Positions 57,272-64,000 of a stretch of DNA of 64,000 nt are shown here, in pieces. Positions within the stretch are counted from its first letter, which is position 1, and every line of letters starts with the position of its first letter. The position numbers were made by a program, and so were the translations under genes. Source of the DNA: Actinomadura atramentaria DSM 43919. Its GTDB lineage: Bacteria > Actinomycetota > Actinomycetes > Streptosporangiales > Streptosporangiaceae. Location of the stretch: the NCBI RefSeq assembly GCF_000381885.1, contig NZ_KB907208.1, positions 62,001-126,000 on the forward strand, in the 5' to 3' direction. The notes under the pieces were generated by a model. The model was given only the letters and a program-made list of their open reading frames with translations, had not been told where the DNA came from and made no database searches.

Positions 57272-58690
57272 TCAGGCGCCCTTGCAGATGTCGTCGCTCG
57301 CCTTGACCTCGTCCCGCTGCTCGGGAATCCCGCCCCCGGCGCCCTTCAGACCGCCCCAGTCGCGGCCGATGATCAGGCCGACCGACCCGGCGGCGGCGGA
57401 CGGGAGCGCCTTCGGCGCGGGCGCGTTCTGGATCTGGGCGGCGAGGGTCTGGGCCTGCTCTTCCGCCCCAGCACCGTACACGACCTTGGTCGTCGCCGTG
57501 CTGGAAGCGTTGCCCGTGCCGCTGATCTGGAAGCCCTTGGTCCGCAGGTCGGAGGCGACGCGGTTGGCCTGACGCGGCGTCCCGCTGCCGTTGTAGACCC
57601 GCACCGTCACCTGGCTCGGCGGGACCTTCGTGGCCTTGGGCTTGGCCTCGGACGGGACGGTCTTGTCGTTGCGGACGGCGGAGAAGAAGTCCTGGGCGCC
57701 CGACGACAGGATGACGCGGTTGGTGTCGGCGGGGTCCGGGCCGGACGGCACGGTGACGAACCGCAGCTTGCCCGACGACAGGCCGGACATGCTCTGCGCG
57801 AGCTGCATCATCGTGCCCTCCTTCAACTCGTCGTCCACCACGAGACTCTTGGTGGCGGCGTTGATGAGGGGGACGAGCTTCGTCGGGTTGCTCAGCGTCC
57901 CGGCGCTCAAAACCTTGTTGGCCAGCGCGCCGATGAACTTCTGCTGGCGCTTGATGCGCTGCGTGTCGGAGCCGTCGCCGAGGCCGTGCCGGGCGCGGAC
58001 GTACGCGAGCGCCGTCTCACCGGAGATCTTGTGCGTGCCGGCGGACAGGTGGAGCTTGGAGTCCTTGTCGTTCACCGCGTTCGGCAGGCAGACCGGGACG
58101 CCGCCGACGGCCTTGGTGATCGTCTTGACGCCGGTGAAGTCGACCTGGACGAAGTGGTCGATCTTGATCTGCGTGAGGGCTTCGATCGTCTTGATCACGC
58201 AGGGCGCGCCGCCGTTGGTGAACGAGGAGTTCATCATGGCCCGGCTCACCGCGGGAGTCTTCTGCCCGTTCCGGCCCGTGCAGGACGGGATGGGGATGAG
58301 GAGGTCGCGCGGGAAGCTGATCCCGATGGCCTGCTTCCCGCCGGGGGAGAGGTGCATCAGGATCATCGTGTCCGAGCGCGGCGGCTCGTCCTTCATGCGC
58401 CTGCCGTACTTGGCGTTCTTCCCCGAGCGCGTGTCCGACCCGAGGACGAGGATGTTCATCGCGTTGTTGAGCTTCTTCGGCCGGTTGGGGCCGATGGCAG
58501 CGTTGACGTCCTCGTGCGCGATGTTGCCCAGCGCGTGGCGGTAGATGCCGTAGGTGGTGAGGGCACCCGCCACGGTGACCACCGAGAGGCCGACGGAGAT
58601 CCAACCGAGGACGCGCCAGCCACGTCGACGAGTCGCCGGTTCGGGATCGGCGTCGTCGACGTACTCCATGTACATCGGGTTGTTGTTCAT
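57272..58690 (-). CDS. LytR-CpsA-Psr (LCP) family wall-polymer ligase
   Basis: A 472-residue LCP protein. An N-terminal cytoplasmic part, one helix (about 27-48, VLGWISVGLSVVTVAGALTTYG) and the outer LCP domain (about 75-290) with MNILVLGSDTRSG, RSDTMILMHLSPGGKQ, ISFPRDLLIPIP, YVRARHGLGDGSDTQRIKRQQ and KFIGALANKV place it in the family. The three Arg residues that bind the polyprenyl pyrophosphate are present. A LytR_C domain (about 350-440, VTVRVYNGSGTPRQANRVASD) follows. ATG 58690 is the best start: it lies 37 bp after the end of the upstream gene, whereas ATG 58762 would overlap it by 35 bp. With the LCP at 25081 it frames the polymer region. Confidence 0.9.
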   Translation of the reverse strand: MNNNPMYMEYVDDADPEPATRRRGWRVLGWISVGLSVVTVAGALTTYGIYRHALGNIAHEDVNAAIGPNRPKKLNNAMNILVLGSDTRSGKNAKYGRRMKDEPPRSDTMILMHLSPGGKQAIGISFPRDLLIPIPSCTGRNGQKTPAVSRAMMNSSFTNGGAPCVIKTIEALTQIKIDHFVQVDFTGVKTITKAVGGVPVCLPNAVNDKDSKLHLSAGTHKISGETALAYVRARHGLGDGSDTQRIKRQQKFIGALANKVLSAGTLSNPTKLVPLINAATKSLVVDDELKEGTMMQLAQSMSGLSSGKLRFVTVPSGPDPADTNRVILSSGAQDFFSAVRNDKTVPSEAKPKATKVPPSQVTVRVYNGSGTPRQANRVASDLRTKGFQISGTGNASSTATTKVVYGAGAEEQAQTLAAQIQNAPAPKALPSAAAGSVGLIIGRDWGGLKGAGGGIPEQRDEVKASDDICKGA

Positions 58691-58727
58691 CGGCTCCGAG
58701 TGGGACGGGATCGCGTCTGAGCGTAGG

Positions 58728-59573
58728 TCAGGCGAGCCGGTGGACGGACCCGGACGCGTCATTGGGTTCGGGCACACCGGCCATCGCTGTCACATGTTCG
58801 AGGGTCAGGCGACGATCTAGGGCCGCTTTGTCAAAGTTTCGTTGGATTATGACGGAAGCTCCTGAGACTAGTGGAGCAAGGAGACTCGCCAGTAGACCCT
58901 CGAGTGTGGCGAAGGACATGGCAACGAGGAGCCTGTCCTGCGAGTCCAGGCCCCATTTGTCGACGGTTCGGGCCGCTTCGGCCACCAGCTCGCCCGCTGT
59001 CAGTGTGACCTTTGTCACAGTCAACGCCGAGGTCTGCGGGCCAACGCCCGGCGGCGGCGTGAAACGGTCGCCGTGTGCGCGCACCTCCACCGCGTAGTCG
59101 GTGACGCCGGGCGGCGCCGCGGCCAGCGGGCCGCCGAGCGCGTGCAGCGACAGACCGACCAACTCGTCGGCGGCCGACCCGAGCGGGCCGTCCGCGACGT
59201 CCGCGAGCACCTCTTCCGCCGCCGCGAGGATGAACGGCGCGTCCGGCGGGTCGCCCGCGACCCCGTCCGCCGGATCGACCACGCGCACGGCGACGCCCGC
59301 GGACCAACACGCCATCAACCACACTGCGGACTGCCAGTGCGGCGGAAGCACCAACACCGCGTGCTCGATCCCGCCCGGCCCCGCGCCGAGCTCGTCCACC
59401 AGCAGGTTCGCGGTCTTGGCGACCCAGTTGTCGAACGTGCGGGCCGACAGCTCCACCCGCTCGCCGGAGGCGTCGTCGTAGAAGGTCACCAGCGGCCGGG
59501 ACGGGTCGTCGGCGACCCGCCGCCGGAGCAGCTCGGCGGGCGTGCGCGGCTCCGGTCCTCGTGCGTCGGTCAT
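58728..59573 (-). CDS. TIGR03089-family protein (AMP-binding-like)
   Basis: A 281-residue protein resembling the TIGR03089 family, short relatives of the N-terminal half of acyl-CoA synthetases. MTDARGPEPRTPAELLRRRV is followed by LVTFYDDASGERVELSARTFDNWVAKTANLL, HAVLVLPPHWQSAVWLMACWSAGV and, further on, WGLDSQDRLLVAMSFATLEGLLASL. No ATP-binding (T/S)SGT/S-GLPK motif is seen, so it is likely not a complete adenylating enzyme. It sits just upstream of an LCP gene, as in mycobacteria. The last 85 or so codons (58728-58990) use markedly more A/T than the rest. ATG 59573 follows a leaderless -10 (TACGCT) by 6 bases. Function is unknown. Confidence 0.75.
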   Translation of the reverse strand: MTDARGPEPRTPAELLRRRVADDPSRPLVTFYDDASGERVELSARTFDNWVAKTANLLVDELGAGPGGIEHAVLVLPPHWQSAVWLMACWSAGVAVRVVDPADGVAGDPPDAPFILAAAEEVLADVADGPLGSAADELVGLSLHALGGPLAAAPPGVTDYAVEVRAHGDRFTPPPGVGPQTSALTVTKVTLTAGELVAEAARTVDKWGLDSQDRLLVAMSFATLEGLLASLLAPLVSGASVIIQRNFDKAALDRRLTLEHVTAMAGVPEPNDASGSVHRLA

Positions 59574-59579
59574 GGGCCG

Positions 59580-59585
59580 AGCGTA
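59580..59585 (-). promoter_or_regulatory. -10 element TACGCT of a leaderless promoter (minus strand)
   Basis: TACGCT read on the minus strand is followed by 6 bases and the ATG at 59573. It probably drives the TIGR03089-LCP-acyltransferase transcript. Confidence 0.5.
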
Positions 59586-59646
59586 GAGGCACGCGCGGCC
59601 CGATCCGATGATCTCCCGACGCTTGCGGCACGTCACCAGCGGTGAA

Positions 59647-59652
59647 TACGAT
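59647..59652 (+). promoter_or_regulatory. -10 element TACGAT ahead of the membrane protein gene
   Basis: TACGAT lies 100 bp before GTG 59747. Transcription would begin near 59659, giving an 88-base leader with a good ribosome site (GGAGG at 59737-59741). Confidence 0.35.
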
Positions 59653-59746
59653 CAGGCACCCGATCGACGGACCGCGCTCCCGGACGGCGCGCGGCGGCCC
59701 GTGGCGGCCCCGCCCGCGGCCGACGGAACGCCCAGCGGAGGCACAT

Positions 59747-61846
59747 GTGAGCGCGGGCCGGCTGCTCGCGCGGCTCACGGTGATCCCGGCGCTGCTGGTC
59801 ATGGCGTGGCTCGTCGTCACCCTGCCGCTGCTGTTCGGCGGCGTGCTCCGTCCCGGACCGGCGATCGTGATCTTCGTCCCGGTCGCGGCGGCGCTGCTGT
59901 GGGCGGGTTTGCGCCGGTCTCCCGCCGACGACCCGGTCCGAGTGCCCTGGTGGTCGACCGTCGGCGTCGTCGTCGTCGCCTTGGCGTTCCTGGTCCTGCA
60001 GGCGCTGATGTGCTCCGAGCAGATCATCGTCCGCCGCGATCCGGCTTCCTACGTCCAGTTCGCGACGTGGCTCACCGACCACGGTTCGCTGCCCATTCCG
60101 CAGATGCGGCAGGCGTTCGGCGGCGGAGATCCGGTCCTCACCTACGACAGCCCCGCCTTCTACGCGGACGGCGGCTCGATCGTCCCGCAGTTCATGGCGG
60201 GGCTGCCGCTCGTGCTGACGCTCGGCGGCTGGCTCGGCGGCACCCACGGGATGGTCCTGATGGCGCCGCTGCTCGGCGCGGGCGCCGTGCTCGCGTTCGG
60301 CGGCGTCGTGGCGCGGTTCGCCGGGCCGCGCTGGGCACCGGCGGGCGCGCTGATGCTCGCGCTGACGACGCCGATGATCTGGGGTTCGCGCTCCACGCTG
60401 AGCGAACTCCCCGCGCTCGTCCTTCTCCTTGGCGGGCTGGCGATGCTGGACGACGCCGCGCTGAGCCGACCGCGCGTGCGCGCGTTCCTGGCGGGGCTCG
60501 CTTTCGGGTTGATCGTTCTGGTTCGTATCGACGCGCTGCGGGACGTCTTCCCCCTCGTCGTGATCGCGGGCCTGCTCATCGGCCTCGCTCCCCGGCGGCG
60601 CCGGCGTGACCGGCGAGGTCTGCCCGCGAACCTCGCCGAGCCCGGCGCGGACTCCGCGCGCGAGCGGCCCGTCACCCGGATGGGCTGGCCGCTGGCGGCC
60701 GGGCTTCTCGTCGGTGCCGGTGCGGGGCTCGGGGAGGGTTTCCGGTTCTCCCGGCCCTACCTCCGCTATCTCCACGCTTCGCTCGACCCGCTGCTGATGA
60801 TGACCGCCGCGCTGGTCGTCGCGACGGCGTTGATGGCGGTCGCGCTGCGCGTTCCGGCGACCGGGGAACGGTTGCGGCGGCTCGGCCGGGCGGTCGCGGG
60901 CGGTCCGGTGCCCGGCCTCGGCGCGGTGCTGACGCTGCTCGTCATGACGGCGTTCGCGGTGCGGCCGCTCGTCCAGACCGTCCGGCGCGTCCCGAAGTCC
61001 GAGGACGACCGCCTCAACGCGCAGTTCATCGAGCAGGTGCAGCGCTTCACCCACCTGCCGGTCGACGGAGCCCGCCAGTACTCGGAACTGTCGCTCTACT
61101 GGGTGATCTGGTACGTCGGCATCCCGGTGGTGCTGCTCGCGTCGTTCGGCGCGGCGCTGCTCGTGCGGCGGCTGCTGCGCGGCGGGGATCTGCGCTGGTT
61201 CCCCCCGCTCGCCGTCATCGGCTGGACGACCGTCACCACGCTCTACCGTCCCGCGATCACGCCGGACCACCCGTGGGCCGCGCGGCGGCTGCTCGGCGTC
61301 GTCATCCCCGGCATGATCCTGCTCGCGCTGTGGGCGGCGTCCTGGGCGATGCGGCGCGTCCGGCGCGCGGGCTACGGACCCGTCGCCGTCCGGTGCGCGG
61401 CCGTCGCGGTGGCGCTGCTGCTCTTCCTCCCGATCCCGCTCTCGTCCCACGGCGTCCTCACCGAACGGACCGAGCAGCACGAGATCGGTGCCGTGCGCGG
61501 CATGTGCAGCGGCATCGGCGGCGCCGGACGGTCCGTGCTCGTCGTGGACCACGCGACCTCGGATCGCCTCCTTCAGGTCATCCGCGGGATGTGCGGTCTG
61601 CCCGCGGCCCGCGTCAACGACCATGCGGGCACGGCCGACGTCCGGCGCGTCGTCGGGAAGATCTACGCGGTGGGGCGGCGGCCGGTGGTCCTCGGCGCGC
61701 AGGCCGGCCAGGTCTCGCCGTACGGCCAGGCGGTCCAGGTGATGCGGCTGCGGACCCGGCAGGACGAACGCACGTTGACCTCGCCGCCGGACTCCACCTG
61801 GGGCCTGACGTCCGACGTGTGGATCGCCGAGCCGCCGCGCCCGTAA
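59747..61846 (+). CDS. Large polytopic membrane protein (GT-C-like)
   Basis: A 699-residue protein with about 11 to 13 helices (LLARLTVIPALLVMAWLVVT, AIVIFVPVAAALLWAGL, STVGVVVVALAFLVLQALM, GGTHGMVLMAPLLGAGAVLAF, and later SLYWVIWYVGIPVVLLASF). An extracellular loop after helix 3 has IIVRRDPASYVQFATWLTD, with an acidic residue in the position typical of GT-C enzymes, and the C-terminal 130 residues form a soluble domain with VLVVDHATSDRLLQVIRGM. GTG 59747 is set by GGAGG 5 bases upstream; an upstream frame from 59642 is not supported. It is close in layout to the other two membrane proteins (48892, 50516). A polymerase or sugar-transfer role on lipid carriers is plausible, but no family is recognised. 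Confidence 0.7.
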   Translation: MSAGRLLARLTVIPALLVMAWLVVTLPLLFGGVLRPGPAIVIFVPVAAALLWAGLRRSPADDPVRVPWWSTVGVVVVALAFLVLQALMCSEQIIVRRDPASYVQFATWLTDHGSLPIPQMRQAFGGGDPVLTYDSPAFYADGGSIVPQFMAGLPLVLTLGGWLGGTHGMVLMAPLLGAGAVLAFGGVVARFAGPRWAPAGALMLALTTPMIWGSRSTLSELPALVLLLGGLAMLDDAALSRPRVRAFLAGLAFGLIVLVRIDALRDVFPLVVIAGLLIGLAPRRRRRDRRGLPANLAEPGADSARERPVTRMGWPLAAGLLVGAGAGLGEGFRFSRPYLRYLHASLDPLLMMTAALVVATALMAVALRVPATGERLRRLGRAVAGGPVPGLGAVLTLLVMTAFAVRPLVQTVRRVPKSEDDRLNAQFIEQVQRFTHLPVDGARQYSELSLYWVIWYVGIPVVLLASFGAALLVRRLLRGGDLRWFPPLAVIGWTTVTTLYRPAITPDHPWAARRLLGVVIPGMILLALWAASWAMRRVRRAGYGPVAVRCAAVAVALLLFLPIPLSSHGVLTERTEQHEIGAVRGMCSGIGGAGRSVLVVDHATSDRLLQVIRGMCGLPAARVNDHAGTADVRRVVGKIYAVGRRPVVLGAQAGQVSPYGQAVQVMRLRTRQDERTLTSPPDSTWGLTSDVWIAEPPRP

Positions 61847-61963
61847 GGTCGCGTTCGCACCCGCTCTCCCACGTGCCATCGGACAGACCCTCAACTGCGC
61901 CGACGCGCGGGCGAAGCGCGGCGCGGTCGGCCCGCGGCGGCGTCATCCGGAGCGGAGGACCGG

Positions 61964-61969
61964 TATTCT
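61964..61969 (+). promoter_or_regulatory. -10 element TATTCT of a leaderless promoter
   Basis: TATTCT stands 8 bases before GTG 61978. No ribosome site is visible, so a leaderless start is likely. Confidence 0.45.
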
Positions 61970-61977
61970 CGCGCTGC

Positions 61978-62979
61978 GTGAGCACCGAATCCGCCACCGA
62001 GACCGCACCCGTGTCCGTCCCGGCGCCCGAGGCCGAGGCCGTCCCGGCGAGCCTGCCGCAGGACCGGACGGAGCCCGTGTCCGGCGACTCGGGCGTCCAT
62101 GTCACGATCGTGCTGCCCTGCTACAACGAGCAGGACCACGTCATCGCCGAGATCGAGCGCATCTGCGCCGCGATGGACGCCAGCGGAAAGTCCTACGAGC
62201 TGCTCGCCGTGGACGACCGCTCCACCGACGACACGCTCGCCCGGCTCCGCGAGGCCGCGCCGCGCTTCCCCACCATGCGGATCATGGCGTTCCAGCACAA
62301 CAGCGGTTCGGGCACGGTCCGGCGGATCGGCAGCCAGCAGGCGCGCGGCGACATCGTCGTGTGGACCGACGCGGACATGTCCTACCCGAACGAGCGCATC
62401 CCCGAGCTGGTCGAGATCCTCGACACCGACCCGTCGGTGGACCAGGTCGTCGGCGCGCGCCGCACCGAGGAAGGCACGCACAAGCTCCTGCGCGTGCCCG
62501 CCAAGTGGTTCATCCGCAAGACCGCGGAGCGGCTCACCAACACCAAGATCCCGGACCTGAACTCGGGCCTGCGCGCCTTCCGCCGGTCGGTGGCGCTGCC
62601 CTACCTGCGGCTGCTGCCGCCCGGGTTCTCCTGCGTCACGACGATCACCATCGCGTTCCTGTCCAACCAGCACCCGGTGCGGTACGTCCCGATCGACTAC
62701 GCCAAGCGGGCGGGCAAGTCGAAATTCCACTTCACCAAGGACGCGTACCGCTACATCCTCCAGGTGCTGCGGATGGTGATGTACTTCAACCCGCTCAAGG
62801 TGCTGATGCCGCTGGCGCTGTGGCTGCTGGTCATCGGCATCGTCAAGGGCGTGTACGACATGGTCGCCCACTTCGGCTACTTCGCGAACAACACGATCAT
62901 GATCTTCGTGACGGGGCTGATCATCGCCTCGCTGGCACTGCTGGCGGACCTGATCGTCCGATCACGCGGCGACGTCTAG
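61978..62979 (+). CDS. GT2 glycosyltransferase (dolichol-phosphate-sugar synthase/DPM type) with C-terminal helices
   Basis: A 333-residue GT2 enzyme of the polyprenyl-phosphate-sugar synthase type. After 40 polar residues, the core reads HVTIVLPCYNEQDHVIAEIERI, then YELLAVDDRSTDDTL. The donor motif VVWTDADMSYPNERIPEL, ARRTEEGTHKLLRVPAKW, KIPDLNSGLRAFRRSVALPYL and YAKRAGKSKFHFTKDAYRYI follow. Two helices near the end (about 272-292 and 303-327) anchor it, as in DPM1/GtrB proteins. It would make polyprenyl-phosphate sugars that GT-C enzymes use, and three GT-C-like proteins lie nearby. GTG 61978 follows a leaderless -10 by 8 bases. The next gene begins 1 base after its stop codon TAG. Confidence 0.88.
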   Translation: MSTESATETAPVSVPAPEAEAVPASLPQDRTEPVSGDSGVHVTIVLPCYNEQDHVIAEIERICAAMDASGKSYELLAVDDRSTDDTLARLREAAPRFPTMRIMAFQHNSGSGTVRRIGSQQARGDIVVWTDADMSYPNERIPELVEILDTDPSVDQVVGARRTEEGTHKLLRVPAKWFIRKTAERLTNTKIPDLNSGLRAFRRSVALPYLRLLPPGFSCVTTITIAFLSNQHPVRYVPIDYAKRAGKSKFHFTKDAYRYILQVLRMVMYFNPLKVLMPLALWLLVIGIVKGVYDMVAHFGYFANNTIMIFVTGLIIASLALLADLIVRSRGDV

Positions 62980-64000
62980 ATGCGGGTCGCGATCGTCGGA
63001 CCGGCGTTCCCGTACAAAGGCGGCGGCGCGCAGCACACGACCGAGCTGGCGCACCGGCTCGCGGCGGCCGGGCACGACGTCGCCGTCGAGTCGTGGCGGG
63101 CGCAGTACCCGAAATTCCTGTACCCGGGCCAGCAGACCATCGACGACCCCGAGGGCGAGCCCTTCCCCGCGACCCGGCACGCGCTGGACTGGCGGCGGCC
63201 GGACGGCTGGTGGCGCACGGGGCGTTCGCTGCGGTCCGCCGACTTGGTCGTATTCGCGGTGCTGAGTCCGGTGCAAGTGCCGTCCTACTTGGGGATTCTC
63301 GCCGGAGTCGGGCGAGGAACGCGGACTGTGGCGCTGTGCCACAACGTTCTGCCGCACGAGCGCAAGCCCTACGACCGGCCGCTGATGCGCGCGCTGCTGC
63401 GGCGCGTGGACGGCGTGCTCGTCCACTCGGCGGAACAGGCCGAGCTGGCCCGGACGCTGACGTCTCGGCCCGTGCGGGTCGCGGAGATGCCCGCGCACCT
63501 TCCGGTCGCTCCGGCCGGTGAGATTCCCCCGGTCGGTGAGGTGCGGCGTCGCCTCCTTTTCTTCGGCATCGTCCGGCCGTACAAGGGCCTGGACGTGCTG
63601 CTGCGCGCGCTCGCCGACGGCCCCGCCGACGTCGGGCTGACCGTTGCCGGCGAGTTCTGGGGCGGCGTGGACGAGACGCAGGCGCTGATCGGCGACCTGG
63701 GTCTCACCGGGCGGGTGGATCTGCGGCCCGGATACGTCCCGGCGGCGGAGGTGCCCGAGCTGTTCGCGGCCGCCGACGCGCTGGTCCTGCCCTACCGTTC
63801 GGCGACGGCGTCGCAGAACGTGTGGATGGCCCACGAGCACGGCGTCCCGGTGATCGCGACGCGGGTCGGCGGCTTCCCCGACCAGGTCCGCGACGGGGTG
63901 GACGGGCTGCTCTGCGAGCCCGGCGACGCGGCGGGGCTGGCGAAGGCGATCGAGCGGTTCTACGCGCCCGGTGAGGCCGAGCGCCTGCGCGCGGGCATCG
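62980..64000 (+). CDS. GT4-type glycosyltransferase, partial
   Basis: At least 340 residues, cut by the right edge of the window. It starts at ATG 62980 directly after the TAG stop of the preceding gene. The GT-B N-terminal domain begins MRVAIVGPAFPYKGGGAQHT, has a GGG loop, and continues to SADLVVFAVLSPVQVPSYLG and VALCHNVLPHERKPYDR. The C-terminal domain has RLLFFGIVRPYKGLDVLLRA, RVDLRPGYVPAAEVPELFAAAD and HEHGVPVIATRVGGFPDQVRDG, then DGLLCEPGDAAGLA. The family adds sugars from nucleotide donors. Adjacency to the DPM-type enzyme suggests that both act in one assembly pathway. Confidence 0.85.
   Translation, partial: MRVAIVGPAFPYKGGGAQHTTELAHRLAAAGHDVAVESWRAQYPKFLYPGQQTIDDPEGEPFPATRHALDWRRPDGWWRTGRSLRSADLVVFAVLSPVQVPSYLGILAGVGRGTRTVALCHNVLPHERKPYDRPLMRALLRRVDGVLVHSAEQAELARTLTSRPVRVAEMPAHLPVAPAGEIPPVGEVRRRLLFFGIVRPYKGLDVLLRALADGPADVGLTVAGEFWGGVDETQALIGDLGLTGRVDLRPGYVPAAEVPELFAAADALVLPYRSATASQNVWMAHEHGVPVIATRVGGFPDQVRDGVDGLLCEPGDAAGLAKAIERFYAPGEAERLRAGI

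Noticed and set aside
26959..64000. Biosynthetic cluster for a secondary metabolite (polyketide, peptide)
   Set aside because: There are no ketosynthase, condensation or adenylation domains. The genes make nucleotide-activated precursors and transfer them to lipid-linked or wall polymers.

Overview
The window is very GC-rich (roughly 70-75 percent by eye), densely packed on both strands, and coded with strong G/C bias at third positions and many GTG starts. Together with the leaderless promoters, an IdeR/DtxR iron box, a SpoIIE-type phosphatase, a LAL-family LuxR regulator, LCP proteins and wall-glycopolymer genes, this indicates a filamentous actinomycete chromosome, most likely of Actinomadura/Thermomonosporaceae type (inference; no rRNA or marker gene is present). 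I see no tRNA, rRNA, insertion sequence, prophage or CRISPR array.

Layout. 1-9.8 kb is a mixed region: the tail of a DtxR-type metal regulator, a PAS-GAF-SpoIIE-HATPase signalling phosphatase, a zinc-ribbon protein, a methyltransferase, two small membrane proteins, a DHA2 drug exporter with a fused MarR-like domain, a thiolase and a second methyltransferase. 10-16 kb holds a large LuxR-type ATPase regulator, a class III CoA-transferase, birA and an adenylate cyclase. 16-17 kb is an iron-storage pair (bfd-bfr) preceded by an iron box. 17.3-25 kb carries a two-component system, a GtrA-type membrane protein, purK-purE, a CoA-binding protein, UDP-glucose dehydrogenase and an acyl-CoA dehydrogenase. 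birA, gtrA, purK, purE, acyl-CoA dehydrogenase, LCP and a TIGR03089-type gene recall a neighbourhood conserved in mycobacteria.

25-36 kb and 42-64 kb form a large envelope-glycopolymer region. It contains two LCP ligases, three CDP-alcohol phosphotransferases, two nucleotidyltransferases, an AraM/EgsA-like glycerol-1-phosphate dehydrogenase, a glycerophosphodiesterase, a GT2-TagF fusion, UDP-GlcNAc 2-epimerase with UDP-ManNAc dehydrogenase (UDP-ManNAcA supply), UDP-glucose dehydrogenase (UDP-GlcA supply), an acyltransferase-3 protein, several GT2/GT4 enzymes and three large polytopic proteins. Read together, the genes suggest that activated uronic acids and a CDP-activated polyol phosphate are assembled at the membrane into a phosphodiester-linked anionic polymer that LCP proteins attach to peptidoglycan. 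No polymer exporter (TagGH or Wzx type) is visible; it may lie beyond the right edge, where a GT4 gene is cut. 36.2-41.9 kb is an unrelated block inside this region: a HelD-type RNA-polymerase ATPase, an SRPBCC protein, a stand-alone ppGpp-hydrolase-like HD protein and a beta-propeller membrane protein.

The most unusual feature is the 28.9-35.3 kb block, where a glycerol-1-phosphate dehydrogenase, two cytidylyltransferase-like proteins and two CDP-alcohol phosphotransferases (one with His replacing the last motif Asp) lie together. This is a candidate route to a CDP-activated polyol of uncommon stereochemistry. All functions are homology-level readings by eye; no database search was run.
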